A DNA stretch of 7,935 bases, taken from Flavobacteriia bacterium. GTDB lineage: Bacteria > Bacteroidota > Bacteroidia > Flavobacteriales > Flavobacteriaceae. Location: assembly GCA_003973375.1 (NCBI GenBank), contig QNYL01000163.1, positions 1-7,935 of the forward strand. Reading direction: 5' to 3'. Below, one piece after another: positions 1 to 6,737 of the stretch; within the stretch, counting starts at the first letter, position 1, and the number at the start of each line of letters is the position of its first letter. A program made the translations under genes and the position numbers. The notes under the pieces were generated by a model, which worked only from the letters and a program-made list of their open reading frames with translations, did no database searches and had not been told where the DNA came from.

Positions 1-349
1 TACTTCCTTTTCCATGATCTGGATGCCGATCGTCAACAGCATTACAAAGTACTATTTCAGGCTGATATTTTCTGATAATCTCTACAAGCTTAAGCTGATG
101 CTCCTGATCATTTACAAAAAATCCATCGGCAAAAGCCATATTTTCTCTTACTTCTACTCCCAAAATTTTGGCAGCTTTTTCAGCTTCTTTCTTTCTGATC
201 TCTGCAGAACCACGGGTTCCTAACTCCCCCCGGGTAAGGTCTAAAATACCAACCTTCTTTCCTAAAGAGATCTCTTTAGCCAATGTTGCACCGCAACCCA
301 GTTCCACATCATCCGGATGTGCACCCACAGCAAGTATATCTAACTTCAT
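1..349 (-). CDS. bshB1: BshB1-type N-acetylglucosaminyl-malate deacetylase (LmbE/PIG-L family), N-terminal part
   Basis: This gene encodes a zinc-dependent deacetylase. In bacillithiol synthesis such enzymes remove the acetyl group from GlcNAc-malate in the cytoplasm, before cysteine is added. The first 116 residues are visible and the gene continues beyond the left edge. The AHPDD motif is at residues 10-14, DLTRGELGTRGS begins near residue 37, and HPDH is at 109-112. H11, D14 and H112 match the His-Asp-His zinc site known for this family, and D13 is the usual general base. The ATG at 349 was chosen because the conserved MKLDILAVGAHPDD start begins there. No Shine-Dalgarno sequence is seen. 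The gene starts 47 bp after the comM stop on the same strand, so the two are probably co-transcribed. The TRGELGTRGS form favours the BshB1 subgroup over generic LmbE proteins. Other bacillithiol genes (bshA, bshC) are not in the window. Confidence 0.9.
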   Translation of the reverse strand, partial: MKLDILAVGAHPDDVELGCGATLAKEISLGKKVGILDLTRGELGTRGSAEIRKKEAEKAAKILGVEVRENMAFADGFFVNDQEHQLKLVEIIRKYQPEIVLCNAVDDRHPDHGKGS

Positions 350-396
350 TAGTCTAAATTTTGCATAAAAATAAGGAAAAAACATCAGACTGATCT

Positions 397-1935
397 TTAT
401 CCCAGCCATCCTTCCCGGTCTAAACTTCTGTACTGTATCGCTTCAGCAATATGATTGGGTTTTATTTTTTCGTTATTTTCCAGATCGGCAATCGTTCGCG
501 CTACTTTCAATATCCTGTCATAAGCTCTTGCTGACAGGCCCAGACGATCCATGGCATTTTTTAACAGATCCTTGGATTCCGGATCGAGATTACAGAATTT
601 TCTGATCTGTTTAACTCCCATTTGGGCATTGTAATGAATATGATCGAGATCATTAAAACGAGAGGCTTGGAACAAACGGGCCTTTGTTACCCTTTCCCGT
701 ATCACTTTACTAGGTTCTCCTTTTCGCTCTTCCGATAATTTTTCAAAAGGAACCGGCTGCACTTCAATATGAATGTCAATACGATCTAAAAGTGGCCCCG
801 AGATCTTGCTCATATACCTTTGCATTTCATAGGGAGAAGTGGTTACCGGACTGTCACTATCGATAAAATATCCACTCGGACTCGGATTCATACTGGCGAC
901 CAGCATAAAACTACTGGGATAGGTCACGGTAAATTTCGCTCTTGAAATGGTTACTTCCCGGTCTTCCAGAGGTTGTCGCATCACTTCAAGAACACTTCTT
1001 TTAAATTCGGGCAATTCATCTAAAAATAACACCCCATTATGCGATAAAGAAATTTCGCCGGGTTGCGGATACGTACCTCCGCCCACGAGAGCCACATCAC
1101 TGATGGTATGGTGTGGAGACCGGAAAGGCCTTTGGCTCATCAAACCGTGATTTTCTCTTATCTTCCCAACTACCGAATGTATTTTTGTAGTTTCCAAAGC
1201 CTCTTTTAAAGTCATTGGAGGAAGTATGGTTGGCAGGCGTTTTGCCAGCATGGTCTTACCCGAACCCGGAGGGCCGATCAAAATAATATTGTGTCCGCCG
1301 GCAGCTGCAATTTCCATACAACGTTTTACTGTTTCCTGTCCCTTTACATCGGCAAAATCAAATTCGGGGTGCTCAATATTGTCATAAAACTCTTTACGGG
1401 TATCGATTACCAAAGGTTGCAAAGTGATTTTCTTTTCAAAAAAATCAATTACTTCTTTGATGTTTTCTACACCATAAACATCCAGATCATTAACTATAGC
1501 CGCTTCTTTTGCATTTTGAGCGGGCAGAATAAATCCTTTAAAACCTTCTTCCCGGGCCTTAACTGCAATAGGCAAAGCACCTCTGATGGGTTGCAAACCT
1601 CCATCAAGGGAAAGTTCTCCCATAATGACATATTTTTCAAGATCATCTGCATTGATCTGACCAGATGCAGCCAGTACTCCCATAGCAATGGTAAGATCAT
1701 AAGCGGAACCCTCTTTACGCAGATCGGCAGGAGCCATATTGATGGTGATCTTCTTCCCCGGTAAACTGTAACCATTATTCTTCAGAGCAGCCGAAATACG
1801 ATAACTGCTTTCTTTTATGGCATTATCGGGCAAACCTACAAGATGATAGGCAATTCCTTTATCAATATTGACTTCAACGGTGATTGTGGTGGCATCTACC
1901 CCAAAAACGGCACTTCCGAAAACTTTTACGAGCAT
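397..1935 (-). CDS. comM: ComM/YifB family Mg-chelatase-like AAA+ ATPase
   Basis: This 512-residue protein has the normal ComM length. ComM proteins are hexameric helicases that promote branch migration of incoming single-stranded DNA during natural transformation; this is family knowledge, not shown here. Residues 1-170 form the Lon-protease-like N-terminal domain (GSAVFGVDATTITVEV, then VGLPDNAIKES). The Mg-chelatase AAA+ domain follows, with Walker A GPPGSGKT at 221-228, FRSPHHTISD at 271-280, Walker B VLFLDE at 302-307, and SGPLLDRIDIHIEV from 379. The C-terminal lid has LSARAYDRILKVARTIADL near 467-485. The MNPCPCGY loop with further cysteines, common in proteobacterial ComM, is MNPSPSGY here (residues 349-356) and the paired downstream cysteines are also missing. 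It begins 53 bp after the GMC oxidoreductase stop and ends 47 bp before bshB1. No convincing promoter was seen directly upstream. Confidence 0.95.
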   Translation of the reverse strand: MLVKVFGSAVFGVDATTITVEVNIDKGIAYHLVGLPDNAIKESSYRISAALKNNGYSLPGKKITINMAPADLRKEGSAYDLTIAMGVLAASGQINADDLEKYVIMGELSLDGGLQPIRGALPIAVKAREEGFKGFILPAQNAKEAAIVNDLDVYGVENIKEVIDFFEKKITLQPLVIDTRKEFYDNIEHPEFDFADVKGQETVKRCMEIAAAGGHNIILIGPPGSGKTMLAKRLPTILPPMTLKEALETTKIHSVVGKIRENHGLMSQRPFRSPHHTISDVALVGGGTYPQPGEISLSHNGVLFLDELPEFKRSVLEVMRQPLEDREVTISRAKFTVTYPSSFMLVASMNPSPSGYFIDSDSPVTTSPYEMQRYMSKISGPLLDRIDIHIEVQPVPFEKLSEERKGEPSKVIRERVTKARLFQASRFNDLDHIHYNAQMGVKQIRKFCNLDPESKDLLKNAMDRLGLSARAYDRILKVARTIADLENNEKIKPNHIAEAIQYRSLDREGWLG

Positions 1936-1988
1936 CTTTAAAAATATTGGTTCTATTTATTAATGCAGATAAAAGTAAAAAGTTAACA

Positions 1989-3560
1989 TTATTTCTCAGG
2001 AATTTTACTCATTGCCCTTTCTGTCATAGCTGTAATGGTTAATGAAGGGTTCACTCCCGGATTGGCTGACATGGCTGAACCATCACAAACATACATATTT
2101 TTATAACCGAAAACTTTATGATCTTTATCAATCACGCCGGATTCTTTATCCCTTCCAATAACTGCTCCTCCGAGGATGTGAGCTGTTGAGGGAGCACCGG
2201 TAAGTATATCCGTACTCATCATAAAGGCGGTCCCTCCTATTTCTTTGGCCACCTGATCGGCGAGGGTTTTTGCCATAGGAATAAACGGTGTCGGTTTTTC
2301 CCCATCGGTTAGTCTGGTTGTTAAATTAAACCAACCTCTTTTTAGTTTGATCGTGCTGTCGAGATGCTGCATAAACAGTAGGATCACAGTTCTTTTCGCA
2401 TAATCTTTAATAAAATAATTTCCGATCCATTTCCATGGATGTGTAATAAGGAATTTTAAAAGTTTAAAGATCCTAATAAAAACATTTTTACCATAAACCA
2501 TGGGGATGACCGGAATCTTCCAGAAATTGGAACCGGCACCATATCTAACCGCTTCAACATGTCCGTGTTCATCAGGAGGAAAAATAGAACCAATGGCAAC
2601 ACCTTTAGACAGATCGAGATCTTTGTTTCTTGTGGTGATCAAAGATAGATTTTCGTTGTTGGTACGTACATAATTACCCACCTGAGCAGAAAGTTCCGGC
2701 AGGTATTTCTTAACTTTCATATCCAGCAAAAGCCTAACTGTACCCAGCACACCACCCGAAAATATCACCCCTTTTGAAGTAATTTTTTTAGTTTTTTTGC
2801 TGAAATATGAGGTCTGATCTTCAAAAGTAATCCGATAACCGGTACTTCCATCCTTTTGGCCCAAAGTTTCAACCACGGTTACTTTCTTTTCAGCCAGGAT
2901 CTCAGCTCCTTTTTTTTGTGCCAGATAGAGATAATTCTTATCGAGGGAATTTTTTGCATTATTCGGGCAGCCGGTCATACATTGTCCGCAAAAAGTACAT
3001 CCCTCACGATCGGGCCCTTCCCCTTTAAAAAATGGATCTTTCACTACGGTATTCGCTTTACCGAAGAAAACGGATACTTCAGGCGCTTCAAAATCCTGAA
3101 CCTTCCCCATAGATTCAGCAGCTTTTTTTAAGGCCAGATCAGAATCGAAAAATTTAGGGTTCTTCTCTGCTCCCAGCATTCGTTTCGCTTCTTTGTAAAA
3201 GGGTTTCAGTTCCTTTTCCCAGTCGGCAAGTCCTTTCCAGTTTCCACTGTTAAAAAATTCTGATTTTGGCACCGGTAATGTGTTGGCATAAACCAAAGAT
3301 CCACCTCCTACCCCCACTCCGCTCAGAATTGTTGTATATCTGAAAAAGGTCATTTTCAGAATACCGTAGAATTTCATTGAAGGCAACCACAGCCATTTTT
3401 TCAGATGCCAGTTGTTTTTAGGAAAATCTTTTCCCTGATACCATTTGCCTTTTTCAATAACGAGTACTTTATATCCTTTTTCGGTAAGTCTTAAAGCCGA
3501 TACAGCACCACCAAAACCGGAACCAATAATTACGAAATCATATTCTGATTTATCTGACAT
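1989..3560 (-). CDS. GMC family (cholesterol-oxidase-like) FAD oxidoreductase with ferredoxin-type cysteine cluster
   Basis: This is a 523-residue flavoprotein of the glucose-methanol-choline oxidoreductase family, closest in layout to type I cholesterol oxidases and related dehydrogenases. The N-terminal Rossmann FAD site is VIIGSGFGGAVSALRL (10-25), with the ribose-binding acidic residue in LVIEKG (33-38). GVGVGGGSLVYANTL (81-95) is a second flavin-binding stretch. The C-terminal GMC domain has STAHILGG (458-465) and VCDGSAMSANPGVNPS (491-506). H461 and N504 are the likely catalytic pair by analogy with cholesterol oxidase. Residues 188-198 read CTFCGQCMTGC, a C-x2-C-x2-C-x3-C arrangement followed by P, as in 4Fe-4S ferredoxins. 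No signal peptide is present, so it is probably cytoplasmic. The substrate cannot be told from sequence; a sterol, alcohol or hydroxy-lipid substrate is only a guess. It lies 153 bp downstream of the nifU-like gene and 53 bp upstream of comM on the same strand. Confidence 0.88.
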   Translation of the reverse strand: MSDKSEYDFVIIGSGFGGAVSALRLTEKGYKVLVIEKGKWYQGKDFPKNNWHLKKWLWLPSMKFYGILKMTFFRYTTILSGVGVGGGSLVYANTLPVPKSEFFNSGNWKGLADWEKELKPFYKEAKRMLGAEKNPKFFDSDLALKKAAESMGKVQDFEAPEVSVFFGKANTVVKDPFFKGEGPDREGCTFCGQCMTGCPNNAKNSLDKNYLYLAQKKGAEILAEKKVTVVETLGQKDGSTGYRITFEDQTSYFSKKTKKITSKGVIFSGGVLGTVRLLLDMKVKKYLPELSAQVGNYVRTNNENLSLITTRNKDLDLSKGVAIGSIFPPDEHGHVEAVRYGAGSNFWKIPVIPMVYGKNVFIRIFKLLKFLITHPWKWIGNYFIKDYAKRTVILLFMQHLDSTIKLKRGWFNLTTRLTDGEKPTPFIPMAKTLADQVAKEIGGTAFMMSTDILTGAPSTAHILGGAVIGRDKESGVIDKDHKVFGYKNMYVCDGSAMSANPGVNPSLTITAMTERAMSKIPEK

Positions 3561-3713
3561 ATCTAACTGAATAATAGCCTAAATGTAGTCAAATATTTTA
3601 AAGAAATTACAATAATCCCTGCTAAAATATATTATTCAAATTACAAAATATGATAAAAGGAAAAGGTAGTAACTTTATAAAGAAAAGCACCTATTGTGTA
3701 GACTGACAGGGAA

Positions 3714-3950
3714 TTATTCTTCTTCAATAACTCTTTCAATTTCGGGTACATATTTTTTAATGGTTGCCTCAACACCGTTTTTAAGGGTAAGCTGGTTGAC
3801 CTTACATCCTGCACAGGTACCTTCCAACCTTACAGTTACCGTATTATCAACAATTGAGATCAATGAGATATTTCCGCCATCAGCTATAAGATATGGGCGG
3901 ATATCTTCAAGAGCAATTTCAACTTTTTTACGGATCTCGTTATTTTCCAT
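3714..3950 (-). CDS. Stand-alone NifU C-terminal domain (Nfu-type) Fe-S scaffold/carrier protein
   Basis: This 78-residue protein consists only of the NifU C-terminal (Nfu) domain. Nfu proteins bind a labile Fe-S cluster between subunits and pass it to apo-proteins. The diagnostic motif GTCAGCKVNQLTLKNGVE carries C46 and C49 (C-x2-C). The upstream part has the usual RPYLIADGG (residues 18-26). The ATG at 3950 gives a normal domain length and follows an A/T-rich leader with no Shine-Dalgarno sequence. It lies 51 bp downstream of the Mrp-type ATPase gene on the same strand, which fits a shared role in Fe-S delivery. A terminator-like hairpin sits in that gap, ending 15 nt before this start, so expression may depend on read-through or regulated antitermination. 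No N-terminal IscU-like or A-type domain is present. Confidence 0.92.
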   Translation of the reverse strand: MENNEIRKKVEIALEDIRPYLIADGGNISLISIVDNTVTVRLEGTCAGCKVNQLTLKNGVEATIKKYVPEIERVIEEE

Positions 3951-3960
3951 ACGTATTATT

Positions 3961-3991
3961 AAAAACCCTGTATTGCAAACGCAGTACAGGG
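3961..3991 (-). terminator. Intrinsic terminator-like hairpin between mrp and nifU
   Basis: Read on the minus strand, CCCTGTA (3991-3985) pairs perfectly with TACAGGG (3972-3966). One A-C mismatch lies inside, followed by three more pairs (TGC with GCA) and a GTTT loop. The hairpin is followed directly by TTTTTAATAAT (3965-3955). This is the layout of a Rho-independent terminator. It starts 10 nt past the mrp stop and its T-tract ends about 10 nt before the nifU-like ATG. Because nifU has no obvious promoter in the gap, the element may act as a partial terminator or attenuator and not as an absolute stop. It is the strongest intrinsic terminator candidate I found in the window. Confidence 0.65.
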
Positions 3992-4015
3992 TATAATTGT
4001 ATTAGCTTGTACTGC
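3981..4015 (-). promoter_or_regulatory. Candidate antiterminator pairing overlapping the mrp 3' end and the terminator 5' arm
   Basis: On the minus strand GCAGTACA (4015-4008), within the last codons of mrp (Cys-Ser-Thr), is the exact complement of TGTACTGC (3988-3981), with a 19-nt loop. The second segment is also part of the 5' arm of the terminator hairpin at 3991-3966, so the two structures exclude each other. A ribosome finishing mrp would cover the first segment and favour the terminator; an uncovered first segment could favour read-through into nifU. The pairing is directly visible. The regulatory role is inference, and the terminator hairpin (7+3 pairs, small loop) appears the more stable of the two. 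Confidence 0.35.
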
Positions 4016-5132
4016 AACCTGACATATTGGTTATTCTTACAATCTCAGTCGGAGGTAAAGTTTCGTTACGCTTTACCAATTGCGTAAGCATATTCTTTGT
4101 TACTTCAGCAAAAGCTTTTTCTAATGGAGAATCTTCCTGCAAAGCTACCGGGCGACCCACATCCCCTGATTCACGAATACTCTGAACCAGTGGAATTTCT
4201 CCAAGAAAAGCAGTTTCCAGATCTTCTCCAAGATTTTTAGCACCGTCTTTTCCGAAGATATAATATTTATTTTCCGGACATTCTTCAGGAGTAAAATAAC
4301 TCATATTCTCAACAATTCCTAAAACCGGGACATTGATATCAGCCTGCTGGAACATCGCCACACCTCTTTTAGCATCCGCCAAAGCGATATTTTGCGGAGT
4401 ACTTACAATAACGGCTCCTGTTACGGGGATATTCTGAACAATAGAAAGGTGAATATCACCGGTTCCCGGAGGAAGGTCGATCAACATAAAATCGAGTTCA
4501 CCCCAGTCAGCATCAAACATCATCTGATCCAAAGCTTTGTTTGCCATAGCTCCTCTCCAGATCACAGCCTGATTAGGATCTGTAAAGAATCCCAAACTCA
4601 GCATTTTTATACCGTAACTCTCAATTGGCTTGATCATTGATCTGCCGTTTACAGTAACACCGGTAGGTTTTTCATTGGCAACACCAAACATTATAGGCAT
4701 TGAAGGTCCGTAAACATCTGAGTCAAGAATACCTACCTTAAAGCCCATTTTATATAAGCTTACTGCCAGGTTAGCAGTTACCGTTGATTTTCCAACGCCT
4801 CCCTTACCAGAAGCTACAGCAATAATATTCTTAACACCCGGAATTGATTTTCCTTTGGTTGCTGTTAAAGGTTTTACATTGATCGTTGTAGATTTAACAT
4901 TAACCTTTACATCAAGTTTTTCGTTAAGCTCCTTATGAATGGCTTTCATCACTTCTACTTCAAGCTTTTTCTTTGCCTGTAAGGAAGGATTTTGTATAGC
5001 TAATTCTATCGCTACCACCTTATCCTGTACAGCTACTTCTTTTACTGCTCCGCTTTCCACCAGATTCTTATCATCTCCCTGAGCAGATACAGTTTCAAGT
5101 GCTTTCAGGACATCTTCTTTTGTGTAATTCAT
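4002..5132 (-). CDS. mrp: Mrp/ApbC (NBP35-like) P-loop ATPase, Fe-S cluster carrier
   Basis: This 376-residue cytoplasmic protein has the standard two-domain Mrp layout. Residues about 4-75 form a MIP18/DUF59 domain. A MinD-like P-loop ATPase follows, with a deviant Walker A GKGGVGKST at 109-117, LDSDVYGPSMP (136-146), IWRGAMANKALDQM (191-204), DFMLIDLPPGTGD (214-226) and STPQNIALADA (244-254). The family binds and transfers Fe-S clusters to apo-proteins. The usual C-x2-C ligand pair after ENMS is absent: the stretch reads MSYFTPEECPENKYYIFG with a single cysteine, C285. Another cysteine, C373, is in the C-terminal MSGCSTS tail. The ATG at 5132 opens directly into the MIP18 domain. The adjacent Nfu-type gene (51 bp downstream) supports a Fe-S role. 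The gene is divergent from the acyl-CoA reductase across 432 bp. Confidence 0.93.
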   Translation of the reverse strand: MNYTKEDVLKALETVSAQGDDKNLVESGAVKEVAVQDKVVAIELAIQNPSLQAKKKLEVEVMKAIHKELNEKLDVKVNVKSTTINVKPLTATKGKSIPGVKNIIAVASGKGGVGKSTVTANLAVSLYKMGFKVGILDSDVYGPSMPIMFGVANEKPTGVTVNGRSMIKPIESYGIKMLSLGFFTDPNQAVIWRGAMANKALDQMMFDADWGELDFMLIDLPPGTGDIHLSIVQNIPVTGAVIVSTPQNIALADAKRGVAMFQQADINVPVLGIVENMSYFTPEECPENKYYIFGKDGAKNLGEDLETAFLGEIPLVQSIRESGDVGRPVALQEDSPLEKAFAEVTKNMLTQLVKRNETLPPTEIVRITNMSGCSTS

Positions 5133-5246
5133 TTTTTTATTTATTGATTTTATTCAGTCATTTAAAAATTTAAACTAAAATTCCCTTTAGAAAAAGGATA
5201 TTCTAACGAATAATTTATATCTATTATTTTTAATCATTCTAAACAA

Positions 5247-5254
5247 CAAATATA
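5247..5254 (-). promoter_or_regulatory. Candidate -7 box for mrp (TATATTTG)
   Basis: Read on the minus strand this is TATATTTG, an exact match to the Bacteroidota -7 consensus TAnnTTTG. It would give an mrp leader of about 105-110 nt. The -33 TTG element is not well placed: the nearest candidate, the complement of CAA at 5279-5281, leaves a 24-bp spacer, slightly longer than the usual range. An eight-base degenerate box occurs easily in AT-rich DNA. Confidence 0.35.
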
Positions 5255-5493
5255 CTATTTATAAACAAACTAAATAAGCAAAAAAGGTGAGATTTGTTAC
5301 AATTTTTTGAAATGATGATTGACTAATTTAAACATTATAACTTATTGTATTACTGATGTTTACATTTATTTAATCATTTTGTAAAAAATATTATCAACAA
5401 TATATTTTTACTTTTAGTAATGAATCACAGACCAAAAATATCTTTATTCTTCTTACTTTTTATTCATTTTTACATTTGGAACAAGACAATACA

Positions 5494-5568
5494 ATGAAAA
5501 CCAAACAAATTATTACAAGCATCATAAATTTGATTAAATTTGCCGTATCAAACAGATTGTTTTTATGA
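5494..5568 (+). CDS. Possible 24-residue leader ORF overlapping the acyl-CoA reductase start
   Basis: An ATG at 5494 opens a 24-codon frame (begins MKTKQIITSI, ends SNRLFL) whose TGA at 5566-5568 overlaps the reductase ATG at 5565 as ATGA. This is a classic geometry for translational coupling. The predicted peptide is basic and hydrophobic with no known domain. There is no Shine-Dalgarno sequence. It would be transcribed only if the start site lies upstream, for example from the TACATTTG box at 5471-5478. If the boxes at 5525-5542 are used, it is not transcribed from its start. A short ORF of this size can easily be chance. Confidence 0.2.
   Translation: MKTKQIITSIINLIKFAVSNRLFL
5525..5542 (+). 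promoter_or_regulatory. Tandem TAAATTTG boxes, candidate promoter of the acyl-CoA reductase
   Basis: Two identical exact TAnnTTTG boxes (TAAATTTG at 5525-5532 and 5535-5542) are spaced 10 bp apart, about one helical turn, just upstream of the reductase ATG at 5565. Transcription from them would leave a very short leader of roughly 15-30 nt. No clear -33 TTG is found 17-23 bp upstream of either box. A third exact box, TACATTTG, lies at 5471-5478. Confidence 0.35.
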
Positions 5569-6620
5569 ACTTAGGTAAACGCATTACAGCATTCGATACT
5601 TTAGGTAAATTTTTAAGCCAGTTTTCGAGATCTGCTATTGAAAGAAAAGAGGGAATTCCTGAAAATGATCTTTTTTTTGATGTTTTTAATATGAAGATCA
5701 AAAGAGCCAAAGAATACAATGGCTGGTTTACCGAAGACAACATTCTATATGCCTTTAAAAGCTGGAGTGAGATCCTTAAAAAGGAAAATCTTGAAAAATG
5801 GGTTTCAAATTATAGTTTTAAAGAAGATCCTAAGACCGTTGCCGTGATCATGGCAGGAAATATTCCGCTGGTGGGTTTTCACGATTTTCTCTCGGTATTG
5901 ATCTCGGGAAACCGTATTAAGGCCAAACAATCCTCAAACGATAAACACTTTATTCCACTGATCGCAAAATACCTGGAAAAAATTGAACCCGCTTTTAAGG
6001 GAATGATCTCTTTTACAGAAAATAAATTAGAGGATTTTGATGCCGTTATTGCTACCGGAAGTAACAATACCGCCCGTTATTTTGAGTATTATTTTGGTAA
6101 ATATCCTAACATCATCCGCAGGAACAGAAATGCTGTTGCAATACTTACCGGAGATGAGAACGATGAAGACCTGAAAAAGCTTGGAGAGGATATTTTTCTT
6201 TATTTCGGACTCGGTTGTCGCAGTGTAGCTAAGATCTTTGTTCCTAAAGCTTATGATTTTGACCGTTTGTTTAAGAATATCTATTCCTATAAAGATCTGA
6301 TCGAATATAAAAAATACGAAAACAATTACGATTACAACAAGGCGGTGTACTTGATGAGCAGATTTAAATTACTTGAAAATGGTTTTTTGATGCTAAAAGA
6401 AGATCCGAGTTACTCTTCACCTATTGCAACACTTTTTTACGAGTATTACGATGATATTGAAGCACTTAAATTAAAACTTCAGATGGAAAGAGATCAGATT
6501 CAATGTGTAGTATCCAAACTGGACCTGGATAACAAAGTGGACTTTGGTAAAACGCAAAAACCCGAATTATGGGAATATGCCGATGGTGTTGATACCTTAG
6601 AATTTCTGCAAAAAATCTAA
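5565..6620 (+). CDS. LuxC-like acyl-CoA reductase
   Basis: This 351-residue protein belongs to the LuxC/acyl-CoA reductase branch of the aldehyde dehydrogenase superfamily, which reduces acyl-thioesters to aldehydes with NAD(P)H through a cysteine-bound acyl intermediate. The nucleotide-binding half has VAVIMAGNIPLVGFHDFLS (92-110), IKAKQSSND (118-126) and VIATGSNNTARYFEYYFG (161-178). The IIRRNRNAVAILTG stretch (183-196) is typical of Bacteroidota members. The catalytic cysteine is most likely C218 in YFGLGCRSVAKIFVP. It is shorter than bioluminescence LuxC (about 480 residues). No luxD, luxE or luciferase gene is nearby, so a light-producing role is not supported; the natural acyl substrate is unknown. 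The ATG at 5565 is the first in the frame and gives the usual MNLGKRI-type start. The gene stands alone on the plus strand, divergent from mrp, and ends 50 bp before a MITE-like element. Confidence 0.87.
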   Translation: MNLGKRITAFDTLGKFLSQFSRSAIERKEGIPENDLFFDVFNMKIKRAKEYNGWFTEDNILYAFKSWSEILKKENLEKWVSNYSFKEDPKTVAVIMAGNIPLVGFHDFLSVLISGNRIKAKQSSNDKHFIPLIAKYLEKIEPAFKGMISFTENKLEDFDAVIATGSNNTARYFEYYFGKYPNIIRRNRNAVAILTGDENDEDLKKLGEDIFLYFGLGCRSVAKIFVPKAYDFDRLFKNIYSYKDLIEYKKYENNYDYNKAVYLMSRFKLLENGFLMLKEDPSYSSPIATLFYEYYDDIEALKLKLQMERDQIQCVVSKLDLDNKVDFGKTQKPELWEYADGVDTLEFLQKI

Positions 6621-6661
6621 GATTTATAGCTAAGTTCTAAATAATTCCGCAATTTTTTGTA

Positions 6662-6670
6662 TATCTGTAT
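6662..6670. repeat. Left 9-bp target-site duplication (TATCTGTAT)
   Basis: TATCTGTAT directly abuts the left end of the 220-bp element and is repeated exactly at 6891-6899 against its right end. The repeat cannot be extended on either side, as expected for a target duplication made on transposon insertion. Confidence 0.75.
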
Positions 6671-6737
6671 CTAAAGTTTCGCACTTATCATAAAAGTTAT
6701 TAAATGACTATAAAACAAATAATTACAATGAAATATA

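Larger units (their letters stand above)
5133..5564. other. 432-bp AT-rich divergent intergenic region
   Basis: This gap separates the divergent mrp and acyl-CoA reductase genes and is very A+T rich. It contains an exact TAnnTTTG box for mrp on the minus strand (5254-5247). On the plus strand it has three exact TAnnTTTG boxes (5471-5478, 5525-5532, 5535-5542) and a possible 24-codon leader ORF (5494-5568). Two weak 5-bp stems, CCTTT/AAAGG at 5184-5197 and TATTC/GAATA at 5199-5212, would lie in the mrp leader; neither is convincing. No RNA gene, CRISPR array or longer ORF was recognised. Confidence 0.6.

Noticed and set aside
14..368. Plus-strand frames at the left edge
   Set aside because: They are shadows of the minus-strand bshB1 gene, whose AHPDD and HPDH motifs are clear.
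1291..1764. 157-codon plus-strand frame opposite comM
   Set aside because: It is antisense to the conserved ComM domain, has no recognisable motif and is a shadow of that gene.
3561..3713. Promoter search in the gap between the nifU-like gene and the GMC gene
   Set aside because: Only a one-mismatch -7 box (AATATTTG, minus strand 3597-3590) was found, with no suitable -33 element; too weak to list.
4054..4077. GGTAAAG/CTTTACC inverted repeat with 10-nt loop
   Set aside because: It lies inside the mrp coding sequence (LVKRNETLP region), has no T-tract and is explained by codon use.
5255..5267. CTATTTATAAACA shared with 6863-6875
   Set aside because: A 13-bp match between two AT-rich intergenic regions is expected at appreciable frequency by chance; not called as a repeat family by itself.
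5565..6620. Bioluminescence (lux) function
   Set aside because: No luxA, luxB, luxD or luxE gene in the window; LuxC-like reductases are widespread in non-luminous Bacteroidota.
6639..6658. Weak AAA-T-AATT-CCGC-AATT-T-TTT hairpin after the acyl-CoA reductase
   Set aside because: Only A-T pairs with a T-T mismatch; too unstable to call a terminator, although its position would suit one.
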